Origin: Pedobacter nutrimenti
GTDB taxonomy: Bacteria > Bacteroidota > Bacteroidia > Sphingobacteriales > Sphingobacteriaceae
Length of the DNA: 64,000 nucleotides
Reading direction: 5' to 3'
NCBI RefSeq assembly: GCF_003208655.1
Contig: NZ_QKLU01000001.1
Location: 1 to 64,000 of the forward strand
In this document: positions 1-10,273 of the stretch, in pieces
How the letters are laid out: each line of letters starts with the position of its first letter
Position numbering within the stretch: position 1 is the first letter of the stretch
The notes under the pieces: generated by a model
Database searches by the model: none
What the model was told of the DNA's origin: nothing
The model's input: the letters and a program-made list of their open reading frames with translations, nothing else
Translations under genes and position numbers: made by a program

Positions 1-1
1 G

Positions 2-1063
2 CAGGTGCTTCGGACCAGTTTAGGGGTTGACTATACCACTGCCAGTCAGTGGAAATTCACCCTGGAAGGGATCTACACCAAAAACATCAAAGATGTACTT
101 TTCCAGCAGCTGAACGTGCAGGACAACCCAACCTATTATGCTTATGACACCAAGCATCAGCAACCGGTGTACAGCGGAACGGTAGACCCTCGTTTTTCCA
201 ATACCTATCTGTTGAGCAATACGAGCAAAGGTTACCGCTACAGTCTGACCGGAAGCATCAGCAAAAGCATAGCCGATGTGTTGCAGGCTTCGGTTTCCTA
301 TACCTATGGAGCCTCCAAAGACCTGTCTAACGGGGTAAGGAACTCGATGGAAAGCAACTGGCAACTGAACCAGTCGCTCGTACCCAATAATCCAGCCCTG
401 GCTAACAGTAATTTTGACATCCGCAACCGCATCGTGAGCAGCATCAGTTACAATAAGCTGTGGCAAAAGGCCGGTCGGACGAATGTTTCGCTGTTTTTCA
501 GTGCCCAGTCGGGCAGTCCGTTTACCTATGGCATCGTGAACAACAGTGTACAGGGCCTGCCCCAGCAGGTGAGCCTGGCCTATATCCCCAAAAGAGAAGA
601 AGCAGTCCGTTTCTTTAAAGACCGGGTAAGCGGGGGACAAACGATTACTGCCGCCCAGCAGGCCCAGGCCTTCAATGAACTGATTGACGGGAACAAATAT
701 TTAAGCAGCCGAAGAGGGGACTTCACCGAAAGGAACAAAGGACGTACCCCATGGAATGTGCAGGCCGATTTGCACGTATCACACGACATTTTTGTTAATG
801 CAGGAGGCAAGCAGTTTTTTACCATCACGGCCGATGTGATGAACCTGACGAATTTACTCAACAAGAATTGGGGGATTCAGTATTTTTCACCCAACACCTT
901 CAACTCGACTTCCAGTGTGGGCTTAACCCCGACCTTGTTCCCACCGCAGCAAAATGCGGGCGGTTACCCGGTGTATGAATTTACTTCCCCGGGCAAGCCT
1001 TACAGTATAGATTACTATGGTTCCAGGACCCAGCTGCAACTGGGGGCAAGGTATACTTTTTAA
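2..1063 (+). CDS. TonB-dependent receptor, C-terminal part (5' end outside window)
   Basis: The reading frame is open from the first bases, so the start lies upstream of the window. The 354 codons seen encode alternating short beta strands with aromatic-rich turns, typical of the outer-membrane barrel of a TonB-dependent receptor. The protein ends in R-Y-T-F, the aromatic C-terminus of barrel proteins recognised by the Bam machinery. The sequence style (long loops, a DVMNLTN segment late in the barrel) resembles Oar-like or carboxypeptidase-regulatory receptors more than SusC. The stop is only 3 nt before the next gene, an IPT/NHL lipoprotein, so the two are probably one operon and the lipoprotein may work with this receptor at the surface. 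The GTG at position 5 is an internal Val codon, not a start. Substrate cannot be told from this fragment. Confidence 0.85.
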   Translation, partial: QVLRTSLGVDYTTASQWKFTLEGIYTKNIKDVLFQQLNVQDNPTYYAYDTKHQQPVYSGTVDPRFSNTYLLSNTSKGYRYSLTGSISKSIADVLQASVSYTYGASKDLSNGVRNSMESNWQLNQSLVPNNPALANSNFDIRNRIVSSISYNKLWQKAGRTNVSLFFSAQSGSPFTYGIVNNSVQGLPQQVSLAYIPKREEAVRFFKDRVSGGQTITAAQQAQAFNELIDGNKYLSSRRGDFTERNKGRTPWNVQADLHVSHDIFVNAGGKQFFTITADVMNLTNLLNKNWGIQYFSPNTFNSTSSVGLTPTLFPPQQNAGGYPVYEFTSPGKPYSIDYYGSRTQLQLGARYTF

Positions 1064-1066
1064 GCG

Positions 1067-3307
1067 ATGGATATGAACTTATATAAAAAGAAAGACATGA
1101 ATTTATCAAATACATCCGGATTTAGGAATATACTGGGCATATTGCTTTTTTTTCTGGTACTGGTTACGGCCTGTAAAAAAGATAAAACAGAAACTATTAA
1201 GGAACCGTTAAAAGTGACAGACTATTTTCCAAATAGTGGAAACCAGGGTACCCTGGTGACCATTCAGGGCACCGGCTTTGGAAATCGTATATCGGAAGTA
1301 ACGGCAAGCTTTTCAGGCACCTCTGCTGATGTGGTGAGCGTTACCCCGAAGGAAATTGTACTCAGGTCTCCTAAAGGCGGAAGCACAGGTGATATTTCCT
1401 TAAAAATATCAGGTGAACAGGTCCTTGTCGGAAAGTATACCTATCAGGAACTGAGTGTGCAAAGCATCAGCCCGGCAAACGGATCAGCTGGGGCACATAT
1501 TCAAATTACTGGCGCAGGTTTTGGTAGTACAAGCGGTCCTGCACAGGTTTTTATTAACGGAAAACAAGCATTGGTCGTAAGTGCAAGCGACAATTTGCTG
1601 GTTGCTGAAGTACCGGAAGCGGCCGGAACCGGACCAGTAACCGTTAAAGTAAATGGTAAGGAAGCCTCCGGCCAGACTTTTAAATTTCAGTCCATCACCG
1701 ACATCAAACCTTTAACGGGTGGAAAGGGAACCAAAGTACGAATAAATGGTTCTGGATTTGATGAAGTTGCAGCCGGAAATTATGTAGATTTTAATGGCAA
1801 GCAAGCCCTGGTACAGGAAGCGGCGGCCGATCATTTGATTGTCATTGCACCTGATGAGGTTGCTACAGGGCCCTTGTCGCTAACCATTAACAATCAAAAA
1901 ACAACAGGTCCTGTATTTACTGTAGTACCCGTTCCGGTTATACAAACGGTAAGTCCTTTAAGCGGACCTGCAGGTGCAGTGATGACCATTACCGGTACAA
2001 CTTTCAGCGCCATAAAAGACGAAAATAGAGTTAGTATCAATGGAAAAGACCTTTCTATAACTTCTGCGACGGCAACGGTCATTACATTGACCCTTCCGGG
2101 AGGAACAGGCAGCGGAAAAGTCGTTTTAAGTGTAAACGATCAGGTGGTACAGGGACCAGACTTTAAGGACCAAAACCTGGGTATTGTAAAACTAAGTCCT
2201 GACAACGGCTTGGCCGGAACGGAGGTAACCATTACCGGATCAGGCTTTAATGCGAGCCCATCTGCAAATACGGTGACCTTTAACGGTGTTGCAGCGGTGG
2301 TTAAAAGCGCTGCTGAAAACACATTAGTGGTGGTTGCCCCTGAACAACTGAGTACAGGACAGGTTAAAATTACCAGTAATGGCCAAACGGCGGTATCCCC
2401 AACCAGTTTTAACCGTGCAGGTGTGTTGACCTTTGCCGGTGGACCAGGTACCACCGAAATATCCGTTTCCAGATTTGGTGGTGGTATTGTGGTCGACAAA
2501 CAGGGAAATGTGTACCTGCAGGAAAATGAAAAGAACAGGATCAAGAAAATCAGCCCTGCGGGTGTGGTTTCTCTATTTGCTGGAAGTCCTTCTTCGCAAT
2601 CCGGCAACCGGAACGGACAGGGAACAGACGCCTTATTCAATTTCGGGCCAAGTTCAGGTATGGTCATAGACCCTCAGGGTAACCTTTTTGTGAGTGATTA
2701 TGGCAACCAGAGTGTGCGTAAAATTACACCTCAGGGTGTGGTGAGCACCTTTGCAGTGAACTTGACCAATTTTACAGGTAAAATCACTATGGACCAGGAC
2801 GGATTTGTTTATGTACAGAAATTTTATCTGGGCGTATGGAAAATTGATAAAGACGGGGTGAAAACAAGCCTTGCCCAGGGGACTAGTGTAAGAGAAGATG
2901 CACAGCCGGCTGTTGTTGGAAACGACTTTTACTGGGTTGATGCAGAAGGTACATTGCTGAGCAAACAAAATCTGGTTACCGGAACGAATACCCGGTATTG
3001 GGTAGGTGGAAACTATGGCTATCAGGATGGAATTGGAACACGGGCCATGTTCTCTGGTATTAAAGGAATCCTTTCAGATGGAAATGGCAACATGTATGTA
3101 TCAGATAACGGAAACAATGCGCTCCGTAAGGTGAATATTTCGACCCTGGAAGTGACTACGGTGCTCAAGTCAGCAAGGGGCTATAAAGATGGCAGCCTGG
3201 CTCAGGCACAAGTCAATAATATTGCCGATATGGCCGTTGATAAGGATGGTAATATTTATATTCTTGATCTGGAGAACAATGCCATCAGAAAGATCTTTTT
3301 GAGGTAA
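1067..3307 (+). CDS. IPT/TIG-repeat and NHL beta-propeller surface lipoprotein
   Basis: 746 residues. A lipoprotein signal ends in LVTAC with Cys36 as the likely lipidated residue, followed by KKDK. A second start, Met11 (position 1097), would give a shorter, more normal signal peptide and is equally possible. Five IPT/TIG immunoglobulin-like domains follow, at about residues 49-125, 131-205, 210-285, 290-365 and 371-450, each opening with a P-x-x-G-x-x-G-(T/A)-x-V-x-I-x-G-x-G-F type motif. The last 290 residues form NHL-type propeller blades (G-x-(V/L)-(Y/F)-V-x-(D/E)-x-x-N-x-x-(I/V)-(R/K)-K). Families of this kind bind glycans or proteins at the Bacteroidota cell surface. It follows the receptor gene by 3 nt, so joint function in uptake is a reasonable inference. 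No catalytic motif is visible. Confidence 0.88.
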   Translation: MDMNLYKKKDMNLSNTSGFRNILGILLFFLVLVTACKKDKTETIKEPLKVTDYFPNSGNQGTLVTIQGTGFGNRISEVTASFSGTSADVVSVTPKEIVLRSPKGGSTGDISLKISGEQVLVGKYTYQELSVQSISPANGSAGAHIQITGAGFGSTSGPAQVFINGKQALVVSASDNLLVAEVPEAAGTGPVTVKVNGKEASGQTFKFQSITDIKPLTGGKGTKVRINGSGFDEVAAGNYVDFNGKQALVQEAAADHLIVIAPDEVATGPLSLTINNQKTTGPVFTVVPVPVIQTVSPLSGPAGAVMTITGTTFSAIKDENRVSINGKDLSITSATATVITLTLPGGTGSGKVVLSVNDQVVQGPDFKDQNLGIVKLSPDNGLAGTEVTITGSGFNASPSANTVTFNGVAAVVKSAAENTLVVVAPEQLSTGQVKITSNGQTAVSPTSFNRAGVLTFAGGPGTTEISVSRFGGGIVVDKQGNVYLQENEKNRIKKISPAGVVSLFAGSPSSQSGNRNGQGTDALFNFGPSSGMVIDPQGNLFVSDYGNQSVRKITPQGVVSTFAVNLTNFTGKITMDQDGFVYVQKFYLGVWKIDKDGVKTSLAQGTSVREDAQPAVVGNDFYWVDAEGTLLSKQNLVTGTNTRYWVGGNYGYQDGIGTRAMFSGIKGILSDGNGNMYVSDNGNNALRKVNISTLEVTTVLKSARGYKDGSLAQAQVNNIADMAVDKDGNIYILDLENNAIRKIFLR

Positions 3308-3334
3308 ACTGTTTATTTTTTTTTAAACCTCTGG

Positions 3335-3358
3335 ACGGGTCGGCGAAAGCTGGCCCGT
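3335..3358 (+). terminator. Rho-independent terminator after the IPT/NHL gene
   Basis: A 10-bp stem, including two G-T pairs, closed by a GAAA tetraloop is followed directly by seven or more T residues on the plus strand. It lies 28 nt after the stop at 3307 and before the convergent regulator gene that ends at 3368. Confidence 0.85.
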
Positions 3359-3367
3359 TTTTTTGGT

Positions 3368-4348
3368 TTACATTTCTGCAGGTGACAAGGTTTTGATGTA
3401 CTTTAAAGGGCTGCAGCCTTTTTCCTTTTTAAAGGCCGCAAAAAAAGTACTCTTGGAAGAAAAACCGGCTTGTAAACCAATGGCTTCAATGGTCAGGTAT
3501 TGTAAAGCGTCATTTTGTGAAAGCAGGTCGACGACAAAGTCAACCCGCCACTGGTTGATAAAGTCCTGAAAGTTTTTTCCATAATGCTGGTTTAACAAGT
3601 GGGAAAGATGATGCGTACCAATTTGAAGATGTGCCGAAAGCTCTCCAAGGGTAATCCGCTTTTTGCGGAACAGTTGTTCACTTTGCATCACCTCCTGAAG
3701 TTTTGGAAGCAGTAAAAGTAAATTTGTACTTCTGGTGCTTTCCATTTCCTTTTTGATCTTTTCCAGCGTGCTGCCTTTCATGTCCAGGTAGGAGGCGACA
3801 AGCTCTACCGGGACCTTATCAAACTGTCCGGGAAGACTGCGCAGGTAATATTCATATTTTTCTTTGGCACTGCCCATACGGATATTTACAGCACGTTCAT
3901 GGGCTACTTTATAATACAACTCCAGGATCCTGCGCATAATGATGTTCATTTCCGGATAGGTATCAAAAAAGTAAAGCAGATCTGTAGAGCGCAATCCGAT
4001 CAGGTAAGAATCTTCTTCAGCCACCATACTGTCTTCGGAGGGAGCGGTGCCATACATACCGACAATGGCAGAAACAAACTCCCCATCTACACAAATAAAG
4101 GTAGTGAGGCTTTCATTACCCTTTGTCCGGTAGCCGGCAATAATACCACTGACCAAAAAATAAAGGTATTTGCTCGTTTCACCCGATTTAATTAAAAAGC
4201 TGCCTTTTTTTAACTTAACCTCAAATGCACGTTCCAGAAAAGCATTTCTAAGATCGGTACTCATAGGCCCAAAACTGGATAAAACATCCAATACCGGATT
4301 AATAATAAAACTTTCGGGTTTCTTAAAAGGAGCGTATCGGCTGGGCAT
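3368..4348 (-). CDS. Crp-like/AraC hybrid transcriptional regulator
   Basis: 326 residues. Residues about 20-130 read as a cyclic-nucleotide-binding-type beta-roll of the Crp/Fnr superfamily (LKKGSFLIKSGE, then YLYFLVSGII). Residues about 165-200 keep a Crp-like helix-turn-helix relic (VASYLDMKGSTLEKIKKE). The C-terminal 100 residues are a full AraC-type DNA-binding domain (LSAHLQIGTHHLSHLLNQ, then IGLQAGFSSKSTFFAAFKKEKGCSP given here in part). A Crp sensory domain carrying an AraC output is uncommon, because Crp proteins normally end with their own HTH. The gene is convergent with the receptor/IPT operon and divergent from the T9SS cargo gene, so it could control either. The ligand is unknown. 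The domain assignment is firm; the regulatory target is inference. Confidence 0.85.
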   Translation of the reverse strand: MPSRYAPFKKPESFIINPVLDVLSSFGPMSTDLRNAFLERAFEVKLKKGSFLIKSGETSKYLYFLVSGIIAGYRTKGNESLTTFICVDGEFVSAIVGMYGTAPSEDSMVAEEDSYLIGLRSTDLLYFFDTYPEMNIIMRRILELYYKVAHERAVNIRMGSAKEKYEYYLRSLPGQFDKVPVELVASYLDMKGSTLEKIKKEMESTRSTNLLLLLPKLQEVMQSEQLFRKKRITLGELSAHLQIGTHHLSHLLNQHYGKNFQDFINQWRVDFVVDLLSQNDALQYLTIEAIGLQAGFSSKSTFFAAFKKEKGCSPLKYIKTLSPAEM

Positions 4349-4570
4349 AAACGGGCATTATGGTAAGCGTGGTTCGGTAATTTAATCCAAAGTTATAATT
4401 CTGGAGTGGTTTACAAGGATTTTTGTCTATTATTTCTAGAAGCGTGACTTAATTTCGTCTCTGTAATACTTATTAAACTCTCAGTCATGTACAGAAATTC
4501 TTCTGCAAGGTCTCTATTGTTTTTTCTTCCGGATGTGACTAACCTTTTTTCAAAAAACCATTTAAATTAT

Positions 4571-7500
4571 ATGAGAAAACTCTACGCGCTAAAAGCTTAT
4601 TGTCTTTTACTCCTGGTGTTTTGTTGCAGTAGCTGGATAACCGGTACTGTGAAAGCACAGACCAAACCGGTGTTTACAAGTAATCCCGTAACATCGGTAC
4701 CGGAAAATAAACTCTATTCTTATGCACTAAATGCAAACTCTCCGCTATATAATCCATTGAGTTTCTCCGCTCTGACACTTCCTTCCTGGCTGAAGCTGAC
4801 ACAAGGTGAGAATTCAACGGTTGATTTTAGTGGTACAATAAATAACCCGGGAGGAATTGCAGGGGATGCGGAGGGGAATACTTATGTGACAGAATTAACC
4901 ACGAGTAAAGTTTATAAAATACTGCCTGATGGTACCTCCTCTGTGTGGTATAACAGGACAATGGGATATTGCTATGCCATGGTCGTGCATGAAGATTATT
5001 TATACATGTCCAACTTCAGTAATGGTAAAATCACCAGGGTAAGCATGTCCAACCCTGCTGGGGGAGAATCTGATGTGGTTACGGGATTGACAGGACCACT
5101 TTCCCTTGCGTTTTATAATGAAAAATTATATATTTCCATGTATGGTGCCAATAAATTGATCAAAGTTGATGTTTCAACTGTTCCGGTGGCCTACAAGCCA
5201 TCAATGGACCTGGTCAGCGCATCAAGTTGCTTTGGACTGGGTTTTGATAAAAACGGTGTGTTGTATGTTGCCCAGTATGGTTCTGGTACCGTTTCAAAAT
5301 TTGATGGAACACGCCTGACCCCAGTGTTAACTGGTTTGCCTGGTTTTGCCACTGATATCAAAATTGATAAAAATGACAATTTATATGTAAGTCTATACAA
5401 TAGCGCAGACGGGGTGCGTAAATATGTAGCTGATTTATCTTCTTATGTAAAGGTTTTGAATTCGGCAACTAACGTAAACGTATGGGGCATGACCATAACT
5501 CCATTGGGGACTTTGATTTTTGGGGCCAACAACCAGAATAAATTAATGAAGCTGGAAACAGGGGCGACGATTACAGGTACTCCGGGTCATGCGGAGGTCG
5601 GCGTCCATCCTGTCAGCATCAGGGTTACAGATGGGGTAAACTATACGGACCAGTCTTTTAACATTACCGTAACAGATCCGAACCCGCCATTGGTTGCTAC
5701 TTACAGTCCGGCAAACAATACGACCGGAATTACAACCAACACCAGTCTGGTGCTTACTTTTAACGAAGAAATTAAAAAAGGAACAGGTTATATTTACCTG
5801 AAAAAGAGTTCGGATAATTCTGTTATCGAGAAAATAGATGTAACAGGTACCAGTGTAAGCATAAGCAATCAAAATGTATTAACCATTGTGCCTTCTGTGT
5901 CAATGCCTTCTTCATCAGATATTTATGTTCAGTTGGATGCAGGTGTGGTTACTGATTTAAGTAACAATGCTTTTGCAGGGATTTCTACAAACAATACCTG
6001 GAAATTTAAAACAGAAGCATTACCTCTTAGCGCGACCATCAGCGGTAAAAACATCAACAGTTGCAATAGCTCAGGTGGCGAAGCTACTGTGGTGGTCACT
6101 GGCGGAACCGCACCTTACTATTATACTTGGTCACCCACAGGAGGTTCAGGAGCCAGAGCAACAGGTTTAATCGCCGCGAACTATACCTGTACAATAACTG
6201 ATGCTTTAGATGTAACCATCATTAAAACCATTGAAATCAAAAAGGCAGAAAAAATAAACCTAACTATTGACCGGGTAAACGTAAGCACTCCTAAAGGATC
6301 GGATGGCTCAGCTACAGTATCAGTTACAGGAGGTACGGCACCTTACACGTATTTATGGACAGGCGCTGCCGGCACAAATGCAAAGGCCGAAAATTTAAAA
6401 GGCGGTTATTACAGCTGTGTGGTTACCGATAATAGTGGCTGTACAGCACAAATAGGGGTGACCATTTTAGATAAACCGGCGCTTTCGAATTTCGCAAACC
6501 AAACTTTAACTTATGGTGATGCGGCTTTCCAATTGCCACCTCCACTTAGCCCTAGCCAGGGTGCGTTTAGTTATAGCATCAGTGACCCTTCAATAGCAAC
6601 AATTAACGGAAACATGCTGACTATTCTTAAGCCGGGTCAGTTCAGTGTCAGAGCGGGCCAGAGTGCTTTTGAAGACTATGATGCAGCAAGTATAGAGGCA
6701 ACTTATACTATTGTTCCTAAAACAATTAACGCAGGTTTAACAGCAGGATTGACCCTCAACAAAGTATATGACGGAACAACAAACCTCAGTCTGGGGGCAG
6801 AAAATCTGATCCTGAATGGATTGGTCAATAACGATGCGGTCACCGTAAGCGGAACGGCTGTTTACGATACTAAAGATGCAGGAATAAATAAAGCGGTTGT
6901 GCTGTCGGGATTAAGCTTGTCCGGTGCACAAAGTAATTATTATACATTGGGTAACAACACCATCAATGTAAATGGAAATTTCAGTATTTCTAAGGCAGTA
7001 TTAAACGTTATTGCCGATAACAAAGAACGATTTGCTGGAACAGCTAACCCGGCTTTGACCTTCACTTACAATGGTTTTGTAAACAATGAAAACGTTAGTG
7101 CACTTAGTGTTTTACCCGTAATCAATACAACAGCTCAGTTATCCAGCCCGGTTGGCACTTATCCTATTAAAGCTTCTGGGGGGGCTGCATTAAATTATAA
7201 CATTAATTATACCGATGCGATATTAACCGTAAAAGCAGCCGCCCCAACTGACATCAGCCTGGCTGCTACAGCTTTATATGAAAACCAACCTGCCGGTACT
7301 ATTGCCGGTACATTAAGCAGCAGCTCACAGGATGCCGCGGCATCCTTTACTTATGCTTTGGTAGGCGGACAAGGCGATACAGACAACAGTTTATTTGCCA
7401 TTTCAGGAAATGTACTGAAAACCAGTGCGGTGTTGGATTACGAAAACAAAGCCAGCTATAGCATCCGGGTAAGAAGCACCACTCAATATGGCTTTAGCCT

Positions 7501-8371
7501 GGAAAAGGTATTTACGGTAAACATTCTGGATGTAAACGAAGCACCTACTCTGGATGCCATTGCAAGCAAAAATATTTGCTATACAAACAGCACACAGAAC
7601 ATCAGTTTAACGGGTATTACACCTGGACCGGAAGTAAACCAAACCACTACTTTAAGTGTAAGCAGCAATAACGCAGCATTATTTGAAAGCCTTACGGTAG
7701 CCAAAACAGGGAACAATACAGGTACACTGAATTATAAAATAAAAAATGGTGCCTTTGGTACAGCAACCGTAACCGTTGTTGTAAAAGATAACGGTGGAAC
7801 CGCAAATGGTGGAACCGATACTTTTAGCCGGACTTTTACCATTACGGTAAATCCTTTGCCAGTTGCAGGCATTGTCAGTAACCAGGGCAGTAGCATCTCA
7901 AAGGGGGTAACAGCAGTACTGATGGCCAGTGGGGGCACCAGTTACATCTGGTCCACAGCAAATGGCATAGTAGGCGGACAAACTACCGCAAACCTTACCG
8001 TGCGTCCTTCGGTAACCACTACTTATACCGTTACGGTGAGCAATGCGAGTGGTTGCACCAGTATGCAAAGCTTTACACTGGAAGTGGCTTCCGATTACCA
8101 GGCCCTTAGTGCAACAAATATCCTGAGCCCTAATGGCGATGGTAAAAATGATGTATGGGTGGTTAAAAATATAGACCTGTATCCAAACAATGAAGTAAAG
8201 ATCTTTGACCGTGCCGGACGCATCCTTTACAATAAAAAAGGCTATGACAACAGCTGGAACGGTACTTTAAACGGTGCGCCGCTAAAAGAGGGGACCTATT
8301 ATTATGTAATTGATTTTGGACCGGGGCAATTGAAGCAAAAAGGGTTCATTACGATTGTAAGAGAAAACTAA
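4571..8371 (+). CDS. Large multidomain surface protein with T9SS type B C-terminal sorting domain
   Basis: 1266 residues from Met at 4571, chosen because a signal peptide ([10 protein letters not shown]..., ending TVKAQ) starts there; an in-frame ATG at 4487 would add 28 residues that do not look like a signal. Domains in order: an N-terminal propeller-like region with NHL-type blades (G-N-x-Y-V-x-E, L-Y-V-S-L-Y), a Big_5/SbsA-like Ig domain (about 390-500), two SprB-like repeats (GGTAPY motifs), MBG/YDG-type domains ([11 protein letters not shown]), a cadherin-like domain ([15 protein letters not shown], then [14 protein letters not shown]), an Ig-like domain, and a final 85-residue gliding-motility-associated type B sorting domain ([13 protein letters not shown] near its start; EGTYYYVI near its end). 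Such proteins are exported by the type IX system and attached to or released from the surface. A PorP/SprF gene follows 26 nt downstream, the usual partner of type B cargo. Probable adhesin; ligand unknown. Confidence 0.9.
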   Translation: MRKLYALKAYCLLLLVFCCSSWITGTVKAQTKPVFTSNPVTSVPENKLYSYALNANSPLYNPLSFSALTLPSWLKLTQGENSTVDFSGTINNPGGIAGDAEGNTYVTELTTSKVYKILPDGTSSVWYNRTMGYCYAMVVHEDYLYMSNFSNGKITRVSMSNPAGGESDVVTGLTGPLSLAFYNEKLYISMYGANKLIKVDVSTVPVAYKPSMDLVSASSCFGLGFDKNGVLYVAQYGSGTVSKFDGTRLTPVLTGLPGFATDIKIDKNDNLYVSLYNSADGVRKYVADLSSYVKVLNSATNVNVWGMTITPLGTLIFGANNQNKLMKLETGATITGTPGHAEVGVHPVSIRVTDGVNYTDQSFNITVTDPNPPLVATYSPANNTTGITTNTSLVLTFNEEIKKGTGYIYLKKSSDNSVIEKIDVTGTSVSISNQNVLTIVPSVSMPSSSDIYVQLDAGVVTDLSNNAFAGISTNNTWKFKTEALPLSATISGKNINSCNSSGGEATVVVTGGTAPYYYTWSPTGGSGARATGLIAANYTCTITDALDVTIIKTIEIKKAEKINLTIDRVNVSTPKGSDGSATVSVTGGTAPYTYLWTGAAGTNAKAENLKGGYYSCVVTDNSGCTAQIGVTILDKPALSNFANQTLTYGDAAFQLPPPLSPSQGAFSYSISDPSIATINGNMLTILKPGQFSVRAGQSAFEDYDAASIEATYTIVPKTINAGLTAGLTLNKVYDGTTNLSLGAENLILNGLVNNDAVTVSGTAVYDTKDAGINKAVVLSGLSLSGAQSNYYTLGNNTINVNGNFSISKAVLNVIADNKERFAGTANPALTFTYNGFVNNENVSALSVLPVINTTAQLSSPVGTYPIKASGGAALNYNINYTDAILTVKAAAPTDISLAATALYENQPAGTIAGTLSSSSQDAAASFTYALVGGQGDTDNSLFAISGNVLKTSAVLDYENKASYSIRVRSTTQYGFSLEKVFTVNILDVNEAPTLDAIASKNICYTNSTQNISLTGITPGPEVNQTTTLSVSSNNAALFESLTVAKTGNNTGTLNYKIKNGAFGTATVTVVVKDNGGTANGGTDTFSRTFTITVNPLPVAGIVSNQGSSISKGVTAVLMASGGTSYIWSTANGIVGGQTTANLTVRPSVTTTYTVTVSNASGCTSMQSFTLEVASDYQALSATNILSPNGDGKNDVWVVKNIDLYPNNEVKIFDRAGRILYNKKGYDNSWNGTLNGAPLKEGTYYYVIDFGPGQLKQKGFITIVREN

Positions 8372-8397
8372 ACAGACAAAATTTTTAGAAAAATAAA

Positions 8398-9288
8398 ATG
8401 AACATATATAAACGTTTTTTAATCAGTGGAATACTTACAGCAAGCTTTGCTTTCTCAGCGAAGGCACAGCTGGATCCGCTGGCAGCTCAGTACTTTACCA
8501 ATCAATACCTGGCAAATCCTGCTTTTGCGGGAACAGAGCAAGGTGTCAGCATCAATGGAGCTTACAGAAAATTATGGAACAATGTACCTGGTGCACCACT
8601 TTCTCAAAGTCTTACGGCAACCTACGGTGTAGGAAAAATTGGACTGGGGCTTAACATCAGTAATGAAACAGCAGGTTTGCAAAGACAAACCAGGGTGCTG
8701 GCTTCCTATGCCTATCATTTACCCCTCAACGATGAAGATCAGAAACTGAATTTTGGGGTGTCCCTGGGTTTTACCAACCAGCGTCTGGACATTACAGACA
8801 TCAATGGCGATCCGTCTGATGTATTGGTAGGACAGTATAATTCCAGAAAAAACTATCTGGACGGAGATTTTGGTGCGGCTTATACCAGTAACCACCTGAG
8901 CATTCAGGCTTCCATTCCGAACCTGAAAAGTTTTTTTAAAAAAGAATCTGTAAATGTGGCCGACCTGGCTACTTTTTATACCGCCATTGGTTATCAGTTT
9001 AATTTTAGTGAAGGTATTAATGCTGTTGGACTGGAACCTAAAGTGGCCTTCAGGGGCATTAAAGGCTATGACAACATCCTTGATGCCGGTGCCCAGCTGA
9101 CCATGATTGACCGTCAGATTATGCTTACCGCATTGTATCATAGTTCTGAAAACGCAACTTTTGGTTTAGGGATGGATTTTAAAAAGAAATACCTCATTTC
9201 CGGTTATTATACCACCCAAACTTCCAAGCTTTCGGGATACACCAATGGAAGTTTTGAACTGAATTTAAGAATCTCTCTCGGAAAGTAA
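8398..9288 (+). CDS. PorP/SprF family T9SS outer-membrane protein
   Basis: 296 residues with a signal peptide ending AKAQ and the family's opening D-P-x-x-(A)-Q-Y-F-x-N-Q-Y-L-x-N-P-A-(F)-A-G motif at about residues 26-44. The rest is beta-strand rich, as expected for a barrel, with repeated A-x-x-Y-x-(L/F) strands, and ends in an aromatic and Leu-rich strand before GK. In Bacteroidota these proteins are encoded next to proteins with a type B T9SS sorting domain and are needed for their secretion or surface attachment (SprF for SprB in Flavobacterium johnsoniae). Here it follows such a cargo gene by 26 nt and is closed by a terminator, giving a compact cargo-partner operon. Confidence 0.93.
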   Translation: MNIYKRFLISGILTASFAFSAKAQLDPLAAQYFTNQYLANPAFAGTEQGVSINGAYRKLWNNVPGAPLSQSLTATYGVGKIGLGLNISNETAGLQRQTRVLASYAYHLPLNDEDQKLNFGVSLGFTNQRLDITDINGDPSDVLVGQYNSRKNYLDGDFGAAYTSNHLSIQASIPNLKSFFKKESVNVADLATFYTAIGYQFNFSEGINAVGLEPKVAFRGIKGYDNILDAGAQLTMIDRQIMLTALYHSSENATFGLGMDFKKKYLISGYYTTQTSKLSGYTNGSFELNLRISLGK

Positions 9289-9319
9289 TCCGTTTGGGTG
9301 TGCCTAATTAGTGTCTCTC

Positions 9320-9346
9320 ACCGGGTACGACGGATGTCGGCCCGGT
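9320..9346 (+). terminator. Terminator after the PorP/SprF gene
   Basis: Inverted repeat ACCGGG/CCCGGT with an inner GAC/GTC pair, followed by seven T residues on the plus strand, 31 nt after the stop codon at 9288. Confidence 0.8.
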
Positions 9347-9432
9347 TTTTTTATGCCTTTAATTTTTAAACCAAAAGCATTCTTTACTGTCTTAGTCATA
9401 GAAATCTGCAAACTATACCTTAACTTCAAACT

Positions 9433-10233
9433 ATGACGAGAAAGTTTTACCAAAGCCTTTTTTTATGTTTTCTAATAGCCGGGACCCAGCTTTCCGCCAA
9501 TGCGCAGAAACAACCCTCTGTACAGGAAAACAGTATGTATGCCCCCCAAGGGATAAGAATTGATGGAAAAAACAAAGAATGGAACAATACCTTTCAGGCA
9601 AATAACAAAAGAACAAACCTGCAGTATACCCTTTGCAATGACGATAAAAATTTATACCTGGCCGTAAAATGCAATGACCTGCTCAGCAGCAGAAAAATTG
9701 CAGGGGCCGGCCTTAGTTTCTCTGTGAATATCAATGGGAAAAAGGACGAAAAAGAGAGCATTAGCCTGACTTATCCGGCCCTTAGCTCCAGTACAAACAG
9801 CAATCCGGGCAGGGGCGGTCAGGCCAGAGGGGGCAGGGGACAAGGGGGAAACCGCATGGGAACTAAAAGCCAACCTTCGTCCAAAGAAAAAGATTCTATT
9901 CAGGCTGCAAACATAAAAAGCCTGCTGGCCCAGGCCAAGGAAATTCAAATTAAAGGCTTAAAAACAAGTACCGATTCCCTGATTTCTATGTATAACGAAT
10001 TGGGGGTAAAGGCTGTTGCTTCAATGGGAGAAGACCATGTTTTCTTTTATGAAATGGCCATACCCCTGGAAGCCCTGGGCTTAAATCAAAACAGTAAAGA
10101 GTTTGCCTATCAGCTTAAAATTAACGGATTATCTGAAAGGGGCGCCGGAGGTTTTGGCGGGGCGGGAATGAATTTTGAAGAATTAATGAGTCCAACAGAT
10201 TTCTGGGGGAAATATACCTTGGCCAGAAAATAA
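9433..10233 (+). CDS. Secreted CBM9/DOMON-like protein with a Gly/Arg-rich tract
   Basis: 266 residues. A signal peptide ends SANAQ. Residues about 38-105 resemble the start of a family 9 carbohydrate-binding or DOMON-like sandwich (IRIDGKNKEWNNTF, NLYLAVKCND), often found in Bacteroidota secreted proteins together with DUF5916. Residues 126-141 are a low-complexity Gly/Arg tract with two RGG units. A Lys/Ser-rich linker follows, then a second part of the sandwich (HVFFYEMAIPLEALGLN). The downstream outer-membrane protein, 40 nt away with no terminator between, has a similar Gly/Arg tract, so the two probably share an operon and may interact. Function unknown; the binding-fold assignment is moderate. 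Confidence 0.75.
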   Translation: MTRKFYQSLFLCFLIAGTQLSANAQKQPSVQENSMYAPQGIRIDGKNKEWNNTFQANNKRTNLQYTLCNDDKNLYLAVKCNDLLSSRKIAGAGLSFSVNINGKKDEKESISLTYPALSSSTNSNPGRGGQARGGRGQGGNRMGTKSQPSSKEKDSIQAANIKSLLAQAKEIQIKGLKTSTDSLISMYNELGVKAVASMGEDHVFFYEMAIPLEALGLNQNSKEFAYQLKINGLSERGAGGFGGAGMNFEELMSPTDFWGKYTLARK

Positions 10234-10273
10234 AAATTCCAGGCCAAACACAACCTAACCAACCAAACCCCAG

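Noticed and set aside
20..640. 206-codon minus-strand frame over the receptor fragment
   Set aside because: Antisense to a clear barrel coding sequence, with no protein-family motif.
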